A stretch of DNA of 64,000 nt, from contig CAYWBI010000003.1 in assembly GCA_964456445.1 (NCBI GenBank), forward strand, positions 1 through 64,000, read 5' to 3'. This stretch comes from CAYWBI01 sp964456445 (lineage in GTDB: Bacteria > Calditrichota > Calditrichia > Calditrichales > J004). Both the position numbers and the translations under genes were made by a program. The notes under the pieces are model-generated. The model searched no databases. It was not told the DNA's origin and saw nothing but the letters and a program-made list of their open reading frames with translations. This document shows positions 52,395 to 60,998 of the stretch, piece by piece (position 1 is the stretch's first letter; each line of letters begins with the position of its first letter).

Positions 52395-54128
52395 TTAGTT
52401 AAACTTTTGCATTTCTTTGTTGTGGTTTAACTCATTTAAAAATGTCTTAACAATGGAGGGGTCAAATTTTCGGCTTGCATTATGCGTGATATATTCTTTT
52501 GCAATTTGTGGGGATAATGCCTTGCGGTATGGCTTATCGGAAGTCATTGCATCATAGGTATTACAGACGGACAATATTCTAACACTTGATGAAAGATCCG
52601 AGCCGCCCAGTCCATGCGGATATCCACGGCCTTCGTAACTTTCATGATGATGAAGTGCAAGCTCAACGATATTATCATCAAACCCCGCAGATTTAAGAAT
52701 GGTTGCCCCTTTTAAAGTATGCTCTAAAATCTTTTTCTTAACGATGGTTTCATTTTCATGGAATACCTTTGGATCCAGTAAATACTTGTCGCGAATTGCA
52801 ATTTTCCCAACGTCATGTAACAGTGTCCCATAGGTTAAGTCTTTTATTTCAGACTGTGACAGCCCTAAGCTGCGCGCAGTAATACTTGCATAATTTGCCG
52901 TACGGGTATTATGCCCCCTGGCAAAGACATACTTTGCTTCAAGCGCCTTCATCATTGCTTTAATGGTTTTAAAATAAATATCCTGAAACTCGGACGTAAC
53001 CTGTGATTGTTCCATCACAAAAGCGGCCTGGTTGGCAATAATGGCAATAAGGTTATAATCCTCCGGGGTAAATTTTCGTTTCGACAATTTTTGGCCAATG
53101 ACAAAGATACCTGCCATCTCTCCCTTTATAAGTATGGGGCAAAAAACATCATCCTGAAAAAGGTTTAAAAACTTGATCTCATCGGAATATAAATTTTCCC
53201 GTGGAATGGATTTGACCATGACAGGATGTTTTATTGCTAACAAATGTTCAAGCAAATTACTATTTAAGTAAATTCGATGATTCTCAACATTTCTTCGGGG
53301 CATCCCCTTAACAGCATAAATACCATAAAAATTGTCACTGATAATTTTTCGTGTAAAAATGAGTGCATGACTGCTGCCCAATTGCCCCATTACCGTCAGC
53401 AAGAAAGATTCAATGGCGCGGAGAGGATCCATATTCATATTTAATTGATCGCTGAGGGTCAGGATATTTTTTATCTCAATATTTTTACGCTTAATATCCT
53501 TGTTTAACGACGAGGCCAATTCATCTTTCAAAATGTAATTATGCCTAAGGCCACGAAAACTTTGTGCAAGTTCGGCATTTTTTCTTTCAGCTTGTTTTTG
53601 CCCCGAGCGTAGTTGTGCAATAATGCCTAGGTAAAACCCCGCGACTATATGAACAATTATTGCCGGAACGACAACAACCATTAATGGCTGTACTACAAAT
53701 TGCACGCCGTTTATAACCCCTTGTGCAATGACTTCAGCCCCATATAAACTGATTGCCCCAATACTGATATATTGGCCTAACTTACGCGGCAGTAAAAAAC
53801 GGATGCCCACTATTTGCAGCAAAAACAAGACGGGAAAAGCGATATTTGGGCCATAGGCTAAAAAGGCCACAATTGTGGCAATTACCTCCAGGGAAAGAAT
53901 GACCGCTATGGCTTGTGGGTTAATGGCATTCTTATCATAGGCAAGCTGCCAGATTGTGGTCAACAAAATGGATGCAAAGAAAAGAGCGGCCAAATAAATG
54001 CTGGCGGGATTGCCCTCGACAAATTCTGAAATACCAGCAGCCACACCGATAAAAAAGCTTATTGATGCTAAAAATAGCATCATGCTTCTGCCCCGGTTTT
54101 CCTTCATAAAATTATATATATAAAACAT
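52395..54128 (-). CDS. Membrane GAF / HD-GYP c-di-GMP phosphodiesterase
   Basis: Degrades cyclic di-GMP. The 577-aa protein begins with five or six membrane helices (about 15-175), a coiled coil (180-225), a GAF domain (about 235-390) and a C-terminal HD-GYP domain (about 395-560). The catalytic and metal residues are visible: LLHDVGK (His438, Asp439), HHHESYEGRGYP with GYP at 502-504, and the preceding His in EHTLKGA. The set appears complete, so activity is expected. The TPR gene ends two bases upstream, so translation is probably coupled. A diguanylate cyclase gene lies just beyond, giving both opposing activities on one strand. Confidence 0.9.
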   Translation of the reverse strand: MFYIYNFMKENRGRSMMLFLASISFFIGVAAGISEFVEGNPASIYLAALFFASILLTTIWQLAYDKNAINPQAIAVILSLEVIATIVAFLAYGPNIAFPVLFLLQIVGIRFLLPRKLGQYISIGAISLYGAEVIAQGVINGVQFVVQPLMVVVVPAIIVHIVAGFYLGIIAQLRSGQKQAERKNAELAQSFRGLRHNYILKDELASSLNKDIKRKNIEIKNILTLSDQLNMNMDPLRAIESFLLTVMGQLGSSHALIFTRKIISDNFYGIYAVKGMPRRNVENHRIYLNSNLLEHLLAIKHPVMVKSIPRENLYSDEIKFLNLFQDDVFCPILIKGEMAGIFVIGQKLSKRKFTPEDYNLIAIIANQAAFVMEQSQVTSEFQDIYFKTIKAMMKALEAKYVFARGHNTRTANYASITARSLGLSQSEIKDLTYGTLLHDVGKIAIRDKYLLDPKVFHENETIVKKKILEHTLKGATILKSAGFDDNIVELALHHHESYEGRGYPHGLGGSDLSSSVRILSVCNTYDAMTSDKPYRKALSPQIAKEYITHNASRKFDPSIVKTFLNELNHNKEMQKFN

Positions 54129-54130
54129 AA

Positions 54131-55279
54131 TTATTTCAATATAGCCCGCAAAAGGATTAAAAACTCTTTACCATCGTTTTCAACAAGTTTCTTGTTTTTT
54201 AATGCTTTCTCAAATTTCGGATTTATCTCCAGTGCCTTGTCAAACTCGTTTAAGGCCTGAATAAACATATTCCTACATTGTATAAGGTGAACAATGCCTA
54301 AATTATTCCACAGGTCAGCATAACTTCCTTGTTTATCTATCGATGAAAATAAATCCTTCTCAAATTTCTTCAGCGCCCTATGGGTTAAAGATTTCCCGCC
54401 ATACATAAAACGCAGATAAAAACTGATCCCTATAATATCATGTATATCTCCGGGAAATATTTTCTCATACATCGTGGCCAAAATTTTAACTGAAGACTTT
54501 ACATCCTTTACTTTTAAGGCTTTCTGTATTTTTATCAGGGTATCTTTCATGCCCGGAATATTTTCTTTTACCAAAAGCTGCAATTGCTGTAAAGCCCTTT
54601 CAACACGGATAGAGGCCGGTGGCAGTTTCGAATCCATACGGCTGTTTAGAATACTTGCCATGTAAACATGGGCCAAATGATATCTTGCTTCAGAATAGGA
54701 TGGATTCTTTTTTAAAGCTATCTGGATATGGTCTATGGCCTTCTCATATTGTTTTTCATAGAAATAGGTAATACCGATGTTGAGATGAATATCCGGATAG
54801 TCCGGCTTGATTTTAAGCGCTTTTGATAGAATGGCTAAAGCTTCGGTGTATTCTTTTAATTTAATATAGGCCAATCCAAGATTATTATAGGCATCTATTT
54901 CCTGGGGATTTAGTTCTATTGCCTTTTTAAATTCAGAAATTGCATCCAAAATCAGATTGTTATTTATAAACAAGAGCCCCATTTTTACATGGGACGCTGC
55001 ATGTTTTATCTTTTGCAATTTTTCTGATATACTGAACATAAGCTCGATTTCGAGCAAGGTTTCATGATGAACGGATTCCACAATGCTGCGGATGCGGTTT
55101 TCCAACAGTACTTTATTGTTTTCATCCCGGCGTTCAAATGAAATATTATTCTTTGTTATAAGACGGCCATCTTCAAAAACCTCGCAACTGGCGATGCCCC
55201 TTGCCCTTTTACTGGCTGTTTGAACATGAAATTTTCTGCCATAAACTTTGACGTCGTCGTTATAACCGATATCTGACAT
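54131..55279 (-). CDS. Tetratricopeptide-repeat protein
   Basis: A 382-aa cytoplasmic protein without signal peptide, started at the ATG at 55279; a TTG 18 bases further up would add six residues. The N-terminal ~80 residues (YGRKFHVQTASKRARGIASCEVFEDGRLIT) form a small domain with a feel of c-di-GMP-pathway or adaptor proteins, but I cannot name it. Residues 95-215 hold three clear TPRs, for example AISEFKKAIELNPQEIDAYNNLGLAYIKL in part, and further TPR-like helices lie at 260-370. It sits between the GGDEF and HD-GYP genes, two bases from the latter, so a scaffold linking the two enzymes to a target is a fair inference. Confidence 0.8.
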   Translation of the reverse strand: MSDIGYNDDVKVYGRKFHVQTASKRARGIASCEVFEDGRLITKNNISFERRDENNKVLLENRIRSIVESVHHETLLEIELMFSISEKLQKIKHAASHVKMGLLFINNNLILDAISEFKKAIELNPQEIDAYNNLGLAYIKLKEYTEALAILSKALKIKPDYPDIHLNIGITYFYEKQYEKAIDHIQIALKKNPSYSEARYHLAHVYMASILNSRMDSKLPPASIRVERALQQLQLLVKENIPGMKDTLIKIQKALKVKDVKSSVKILATMYEKIFPGDIHDIIGISFYLRFMYGGKSLTHRALKKFEKDLFSSIDKQGSYADLWNNLGIVHLIQCRNMFIQALNEFDKALEINPKFEKALKNKKLVENDGKEFLILLRAILK

Positions 55280-55424
55280 TTTATTAATCGTTCCCAAAGA
55301 GATAATTATGGATATAATAAATAACTAAATAAAAAAAGCAATTTTTATTCTTATGATTTTCCCTTTTTCAAGCAGAAATAATCACCATATTAGTACTTAA
55401 TAATTTTAAACCGGACTACAACTT

Positions 55425-57056
55425 TTACATATCATCACTATAAATGATTAATTTATTACGCCCTGATGTTTTCGCCCGGTACATGGCCTGGTCCGCCTTG
55501 TAAACCAAATCTTCAAAATTGTCCGCATCTTCAGAAAAACTGGAACCGCCAAGACTTACAGTTAGTCTGCCACCTGGCTGTACATTCTCTTTATAGAAAG
55601 GGTATTCTTCAATCTTACTGCGGATACGTTCTGCCAACACAGGAATGACGTCTTTTGTAATACCGGGCAAAATAATACAAAATTCTTCACCGCCATAGCG
55701 GTTAACAATATCCTCCTCACGTACGGCATTTTTTAATATCCAGCCGACCGAACGTAAAGCCTCATCGCCTGCCTGGTGCCCAAGTGTATCATTATAGTTT
55801 TTAAAATGATCGATATCAAGCATAATCATTGAAACAGGGCTTTTATTCCGGCGGCCGCGATTAATTTCTTCCTTCAAACGATCTTCAAAATAGCGATAGT
55901 TGTTCAGGTCCGTCATTGCATCCGTCAAGGAAAGGTTTTTTACTTCTTCATACGTCTGTGCATTAGAAACCGAAATGGAAATCATGTTAACCAGGATGTT
56001 AAATACATCCATATCATTCGAGCTGAATTTTTGATCCGACAATAGTATCCCACAGCCAATTATACCCTGTACCCGATCGCTGTGAATAATAGGGGCGACA
56101 ACTTCGACTTCATGCTTCCGAAAAAACTCGACAATCTCTGCCATTTCATCGATGTCTTGCAAATCGTCCACAATTACGGGACGATTGGATTTTTCAAAAA
56201 AATTAATAAGCGGATGATCTACGGCAAGTTCAAGGGTTGACAGCTCCGTCCGGCTAAATCCTTTTGTAAATTGCCGGGCATATTTACGCAAATTGACGTC
56301 ATACAGAATTGCAAAAGATTTTTGACAGCCAATTTGACCGACAATGATCAACAATGCGGAGTTGATTAACTGTTTCAGGTTTAGTATGGAGTAAAGTTCG
56401 TTACTGACTTCCAATAAATTTTGAATTTCATAGACGCGTCGTTTAAGGTTTCTTTCGGTAATAATTAGATTGCGTTCTTTTACCAGCCCATCGCGTTCCA
56501 ACCGTTTTAATTCTTCATCCTTCAAATGAATTATTTCTATTTCTGCCCAAATATGTTTTAATTGTTTTATTAACGATTCTATAAAATGAACAGACCGTTT
56601 TGCAATTAAGTTGTATTCACTATATAAAATCATGTAGTCAGCATATCCACAGAGTTGAAATAAAATGCCCCAACTTTGTGCGCTGCATATTTGTAGGCTG
56701 TGTAACTGGAATGTTTCCGGTGATTGGCGGGCCAATATAATAAAATTAGTTTTTTCTGTGCGGTCCAGCAAACTATGTGTTATGTTTATTTTTCTATATA
56801 TTCCAGAACCATATTCCTGCCAGCTATCCCCATTGCCTTTTAAGTGGAAGTGAACCCCTTCGGTTCCGCTGGTAAGCTTGCAAAAACGATCAATAAAGGA
56901 AAGAAACGATTGATGAAATTTGTTTTTATCGTTTGCCCCCTCAATTCCTGTGCGCGCGTTTTCCAACAAAATCATTACATCATATAATAACTTTTGCTGG
57001 GATTCACGCCCTAAGAATCCATATTTTCTAACCACAGTATGAAATAGATTGACCAT
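55425..57056 (-). CDS. GAF-GGDEF diguanylate cyclase
   Basis: Makes cyclic di-GMP from two GTP. The 543-aa protein is cytoplasmic. An uncharacterised N-terminal region (1-190) contains several His/Cys residues; a coiled coil follows (190-230), then GAF (about 235-365) and GGDEF (about 375-540). The active-site signature reads GGEEF (455-459), a permitted variant. The inhibitory I-site RxxD is present five residues upstream (REED, 446-449), so product feedback is likely. LDIDHFKNYNDTLGH gives the metal and substrate residues. The TPR and HD-GYP genes lie downstream on the same strand, after 145 bases. Confidence 0.92.
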   Translation of the reverse strand: MVNLFHTVVRKYGFLGRESQQKLLYDVMILLENARTGIEGANDKNKFHQSFLSFIDRFCKLTSGTEGVHFHLKGNGDSWQEYGSGIYRKINITHSLLDRTEKTNFIILARQSPETFQLHSLQICSAQSWGILFQLCGYADYMILYSEYNLIAKRSVHFIESLIKQLKHIWAEIEIIHLKDEELKRLERDGLVKERNLIITERNLKRRVYEIQNLLEVSNELYSILNLKQLINSALLIIVGQIGCQKSFAILYDVNLRKYARQFTKGFSRTELSTLELAVDHPLINFFEKSNRPVIVDDLQDIDEMAEIVEFFRKHEVEVVAPIIHSDRVQGIIGCGILLSDQKFSSNDMDVFNILVNMISISVSNAQTYEEVKNLSLTDAMTDLNNYRYFEDRLKEEINRGRRNKSPVSMIMLDIDHFKNYNDTLGHQAGDEALRSVGWILKNAVREEDIVNRYGGEEFCIILPGITKDVIPVLAERIRSKIEEYPFYKENVQPGGRLTVSLGGSSFSEDADNFEDLVYKADQAMYRAKTSGRNKLIIYSDDM

Positions 57057-57448
57057 TCTCTTTCTTGATCGTTTTAGATTGTAAAAACTTTGTACCGATG
57101 GATTTCTACAGTGTCAATACACTTTCACCTGTTAATAACCTTCTTTTATATTTACAGACATGGCCGAAAATATATTTGCTATTAACTATCGATGTTTATT
57201 GTTTATCGATTACCTGTATTTCACGACACAAAAAAATTATTATTCTCCCGGATTAGATATTTTCGCATGAATCTTACAAAAGATTTAATTTTTTTGCCTT
57301 TTTTTTAAATGTCTTCATCAAACAAGTATGCCGGTACGTGTACAAATCCATCCCATGGACAGGACATTTTGATCCAATAAATACGTTTTAAAAGGGTAAA
57401 ATATGCAAAAAAGGGACTCCCGGGTTTATCTGATATCACGTTTAAGAA
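57057..57448. other. Intergenic region, nothing identified
   Basis: The 392 bases between the GGDEF gene's start and the thioredoxin-like gene's stop are AT-rich. No gene, strong hairpin or repeat was seen. A short cccggg-containing run near 57420 followed (on the minus strand) by T-rich sequence might be a weak terminator for the thioredoxin-like gene. Confidence 0.4.
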
Positions 57449-57757
57449 CTACGCGCCCATCAACGCTGTTATACGTTCAATAAAATCCTGTACTTCCATG
57501 ATTGAGAAATTACGGCCAAGCCGTTTGCTTTCACGTCCTTCAACGAAAAAAATCAGGGTTGGCACACTAAACACCATATATTGCCCAGCTATCTCCGGGC
57601 TCAGTTGGGTATCTATATATTCAAACCCCACCTGCTTGTAATTTTCAGCAAGTGCTTCCACTTTTGGGCGCAGAACTTTACATACAGAACAAGACGGATA
57701 TGAAAAGTAGGCGATAACTATTTTGTTTTTTCTAACCGCACGTTCAAATTTTTCCAT
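57449..57757 (-). CDS. Thioredoxin-like protein with a CSVC active site
   Basis: A 102-aa single thioredoxin fold without signal peptide. The active site is Cys23-Ser-Val-Cys26 in place of the classical CGPC. The cis-proline is present (Pro66 in FSVPTL), and the fold elements IAYFSYPSC and FEYIDTQLSP align with the family. A CxxC other than CGPC changes redox potential, so it may be a specialised reductase or a thioredoxin-like adaptor instead of the general reductant. No reductase gene is adjacent. It lies about 50 bases downstream of the DUF1697 gene on the same strand. Confidence 0.85.
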   Translation of the reverse strand: MEKFERAVRKNKIVIAYFSYPSCSVCKVLRPKVEALAENYKQVGFEYIDTQLSPEIAGQYMVFSVPTLIFFVEGRESKRLGRNFSIMEVQDFIERITALMGA

Positions 57758-57804
57758 GATTTTATTTCATCCTCGGGGAAAGGACCCTTACATAATCCCT
57801 GTGG

Positions 57805-58356
57805 CTATTCCTGAAGATCATCAAATAGGGAAACCAGCTTAGTAATGGTATTCCAATTACGTGTTGTACATTTAACTTTTAAATTTTTCTCAAAAAAGAG
57901 ATTGTTTATCTTGGTTCGTCCATAGCCGTTTGGACAAAATACAAAAGCATGGGTCGCAGTAAGTGAAAATCCATCCGGGACAAAATGCCGCGTATCCAAT
58001 GGCGCGCTTACATCTTTGCTCACCCGCTGATTAAAAAAAGTAACATGGAGCTTTTTCAAATCTATCCCATCCTGCCTTAAAAACGGATTTTCCAAAGACA
58101 ACGCCCCTATTGCATCAGATGTACGCAAAATGACATCGACTGTAAATCCAAATCGATCCTTAATGGCCGATTCAATCCGCATCTGTAGCTCATCAATATC
58201 AGAAATTCCGGATGTAAAAAGTACATTGCCACTTTGGATATAACTTTGCACCTGTTCAAGGCCAATCTGCCGGTACATGTCACGTAAGGCAGCCATGGTG
58301 ATTTTCTTCTGACCGCTTACATTTATCCCACGTAATAAAGAAACATATTTTTGCAT
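57805..58356 (-). CDS. DUF1697 family protein
   Basis: A 183-aa cytoplasmic protein of unknown function. The family opening KYVSLLRGINVSGQKKI and the next conserved element YIQSGNVLFTS are clear, as is the family length. The start at 58356 fits these; the frame upstream to 58440 adds residues unlike the family. Nothing in the neighbourhood suggests a role. Confidence 0.88.
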   Translation of the reverse strand: MQKYVSLLRGINVSGQKKITMAALRDMYRQIGLEQVQSYIQSGNVLFTSGISDIDELQMRIESAIKDRFGFTVDVILRTSDAIGALSLENPFLRQDGIDLKKLHVTFFNQRVSKDVSAPLDTRHFVPDGFSLTATHAFVFCPNGYGRTKINNLFFEKNLKVKCTTRNWNTITKLVSLFDDLQE

Positions 58357-58584
58357 TTTTCGACCGAATGTGAGTAAGAACAAAAGCGGCAATGGTTCAG
58401 AACCATAGTTTAATTTGTAACCATCGCGCTTCCAATGCAAGCATCTTTTTTTAACTAAGTAAGCATTTTCGGATATATTCCATGCGACATGGCACAGAAT
58501 TACGCGTTTGCTTTTTCAATTCACCAGTTACATCAAATTTAAGATTTTAATTAACCAGAAAAAACACATATAAGGACACTGAGT

Positions 58585-59955
58585 ATGAAGCATCAAATTA
58601 CAAACAATATCTACCTTCTATTGGCCCTTGGTTTTATTTGGAGCGGTGGGCTCATCGCCGGAACAATTGAGGTGCCAGCTGAGTACGGCTCCATACAAAC
58701 AGCAATTGAGAATGCTTTTACAGGGGATACCATTCTTGTTTCACCAGGGACCTATGAAGAGAACATCGATTTCCACGGCAAACGTTTGATTGTGGGCTCG
58801 TTGTTTCTTACTTCAGGGGACACTTCTTATATATCCACGACTATTATTGATGGAAAAGGGGACAGTAGCGTGGTGTCCTTTGAGAACCGGGAACCCGTGG
58901 GCACCCAATTAACCGGATTTTCAATACGCAATGGACTTGGTACGGGTGATTGGCCATATGTCAGGGGTGGAGGCATCCATATGGGGCCATCGTCCGAGCC
59001 GTTAATTAGCTATTGCTATGTTTTTAATAACAATTGCACGGGCAAGTCAAACCGGGGCGCAGGCATTTATACTGCAAACGCCAACCCTACGATAAAAAAT
59101 TGCCGGATATACAATAACACATCATTCTCCGGGGCGGGGCTGACACTCGGAAATGGCGCAAAGCATCTGCTTGTGGACAGTTGCCTTATTTACAACAACA
59201 GCGGAGCAGAGGCCATCCTTATTGGTTATAGTGACAATGTCACCATCAGCAGAAGCGTTATCTATAACAATAATGTGGGAATACGCAGCCATTCCACAAA
59301 TAACACCCGCATTATCCATTGCGACATTGTTGATAATACGGGTATGGGTATAAGTCATTCCGGTGTAAGTTCTACCGTCCGGGACACGGTTTACCTCATT
59401 AACTCAATCGTTTTCTGGAATGGTGACAGCAACTATGTCCCGGAAGATTCGATTTTTATTGCCCGTTATTCGCTTATGGATAAGGCCGCGAATCAAAAAT
59501 GGTTTGGTGAAGGCTGTAGCGATGCCGGGCCAGGGTTCGCCGATTCCAGCTATCAGCTCTCGGAACAATCACCGGCAATCAATGCAGGCGACCCGGCATA
59601 CCCTGCTGATCCCGACGGGACACGGGCCGATATAGGCGCTTTTTACGCTCATCAGGTAACGGCCCTTGCTGCGGGGCAACAAACACGCACAAGAGGTTTC
59701 ATTTTAGGACAGAACTATCCCAATCCGTTTAATCCGACAACGGTAATCCGATTTCTATTGAAAAAACGTACCCGGGTTTCTTTAAGCATTTATAATACTG
59801 CCGGTCAAAAAATAAGCGTATTGGTGAATGGAAACCTAAACCCGGGAAACCATACATACAATTGGGATGCGTCCCATCTAAGTAGCGGAATTTATTATTA
59901 TCGCCTGGAAGGAAACGGGATTAACCAATCGCGCAAAATGGTGTTGTTGCGGTAA
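58585..59955 (+). CDS. Secreted right-handed beta-helix protein with C-terminal sorting domain
   Basis: A 456-aa exported protein: signal peptide (about 1-26), then a pectate-lyase-like parallel beta-helix (about 30-350). The helix begins with VPAEYGSIQTAIENAFTGD, continues with GSLFLTSGDT and repeated Asn/Ile-rich rungs such as YNNNVGIRSH, and ends in the SPAINAGDPAYPADPDG motif common to such proteins. The last ~85 residues carry the type IX/FlgD-like sorting domain: GQNYPNPFNPTT, LSIYNTAGQ, DASHLSSGIYYYRLE. A polysaccharide-binding or lyase role is possible; no catalytic set is evident. AAGGAC precedes the ATG. It is the second protein here with this kind of sorting domain, after the giant surface protein. 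Confidence 0.9.
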   Translation: MKHQITNNIYLLLALGFIWSGGLIAGTIEVPAEYGSIQTAIENAFTGDTILVSPGTYEENIDFHGKRLIVGSLFLTSGDTSYISTTIIDGKGDSSVVSFENREPVGTQLTGFSIRNGLGTGDWPYVRGGGIHMGPSSEPLISYCYVFNNNCTGKSNRGAGIYTANANPTIKNCRIYNNTSFSGAGLTLGNGAKHLLVDSCLIYNNSGAEAILIGYSDNVTISRSVIYNNNVGIRSHSTNNTRIIHCDIVDNTGMGISHSGVSSTVRDTVYLINSIVFWNGDSNYVPEDSIFIARYSLMDKAANQKWFGEGCSDAGPGFADSSYQLSEQSPAINAGDPAYPADPDGTRADIGAFYAHQVTALAAGQQTRTRGFILGQNYPNPFNPTTVIRFLLKKRTRVSLSIYNTAGQKISVLVNGNLNPGNHTYNWDASHLSSGIYYYRLEGNGINQSRKMVLLR

Positions 59956-60043
59956 GAGTATATTCATGCAAAACACAACCGGGCTAAAACGCTTATACGA
60001 AAATATGTTGACAGGGTTGAGGCACCATTTATTGGACAAAAAA

Positions 60044-60065
60044 AAGGCCGCGTAAACGCGGCCTT
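60044..60065. terminator. Strong bidirectional intrinsic terminator
   Basis: A perfect 9-bp stem (aaggccgcg / cgcggcctt) with a TAAA loop lies between the convergent beta-helix gene and rpmA. On the minus strand it is followed by a run of eight T, making it the terminator of the rplU-rpmA operon. On the plus strand a weaker AAATTTT follows. Confidence 0.92.
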
Positions 60066-60086
60066 AAATTTTCAAAATAGAGAAGT

Positions 60087-60344
60087 CTAATTTTTTGTGT
60101 AAACACTTACTTTTTTCCGTGAGCGGTCTTTGCGCTCAAAGGTAACCACGCCATCAATTTTGGCGAATAGGGTATCATCTCCACCGATACCGACATTTTC
60201 ACCCGGATGGATATGTGTGCCACGCTGACGGATGATAATGGATCCAGCAGAAACATATTCTCCACCAAAAGCTTTTACACCCAGCCTTCTACCGGCGCTG
60301 TCCCGACCGTTTCTGGAACTGCCGACGCCTTTCTTATGTGCCAT
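60087..60344 (-). CDS. rpmA: Ribosomal protein bL27
   Basis: Large-subunit protein near the peptidyl-transferase centre, 85 aa, normal length. The opening AHKKGVGSSRNGRDS and the family signature RQRGTHIHPGENVG are typical. There is no N-terminal extension of the kind cleaved in Firmicutes. It follows rplU directly (rplU's stop is adjacent to this ATG), the universal L21-L27 order, and ends at the strong terminator. Confidence 0.97.
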   Translation of the reverse strand: MAHKKGVGSSRNGRDSAGRRLGVKAFGGEYVSAGSIIIRQRGTHIHPGENVGIGGDDTLFAKIDGVVTFERKDRSRKKVSVYTKN

Positions 60345-60722
60345 TTATGCCTCCTTTTTTTCTTCTTTAGCTTCGGCCTTTGGTTTTGCAGCAGCTTTTC
60401 TTGCGGCGGCTGCTCCGATTTTATTCACCTCAATAACGGAGAAACCCTGGCGATGACCGTTTTTGACCTGATAGCCTTTACGACGTTTTTTCTTAAATAC
60501 AACCACTTTTTTATCGCGGCCATGCTCCAGCACCGTTGCTGATACCTTCACCTTTGCCACTGTTGGGGCACCGATGGTTAATTTATCTTTTTTGTCACGA
60601 TATAAAAGGACTTTATCAAATTCTACTTTTTTACCGCTTTCAACCGATAATGAGGGCACACGTAAACGGCTTTGTTCCTCAACCCGGAATTGTTTTCCAG
60701 CGATCTCAACAATTGCGTACAT
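60345..60722 (-). CDS. rplU: Ribosomal protein bL21
   Basis: Large-subunit protein binding 23S rRNA, 125 aa. The opening MYAIVEIAGKQFRVEEQ and the segment KRRKGYQVKNGHRQGF (in part VFKKKRRKGY) are typical. The last ~20 residues are an Ala/Lys-rich extension (KAAAKPKAEAKEEKKEA) that goes beyond the usual length of about 103 residues. Such tails are variable and probably lie on the ribosome surface. The pair rplU-rpmA forms an operon; the upstream 276 bases probably hold the promoter. Confidence 0.97.
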   Translation of the reverse strand: MYAIVEIAGKQFRVEEQSRLRVPSLSVESGKKVEFDKVLLYRDKKDKLTIGAPTVAKVKVSATVLEHGRDKKVVVFKKKRRKGYQVKNGHRQGFSVIEVNKIGAAAARKAAAKPKAEAKEEKKEA

Positions 60723-60998
60723 TGTAAATTACTCCTAATCATATAAAAAACGAGCATCTAATTTAAATGTCCCATTGCCATTATTCAAGTATATTTTTAT
60801 AAAGATGAAATAATTTATCAGGCATCTACGGATACCTTGCTCTGCCATGGGTTCAATTCCTGGGAAATTGTTAAAAATATGCCCTGAAATCATGCAATAT
60901 TTTTTTTTCAAGTGGCTGCTTTAACGGGTAACTAAGGATGGATCATTTTTTATTGTTCTCAATTCCCTGCCCGGAGTTTGGCAAAAGTCTATCGCATA

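Noticed and set aside
60840..60875. tRNA T-loop-like sequence (gggttcaattcc)
   Set aside because: No matching acceptor, D or anticodon arms could be built upstream; the match is limited to the T-loop.
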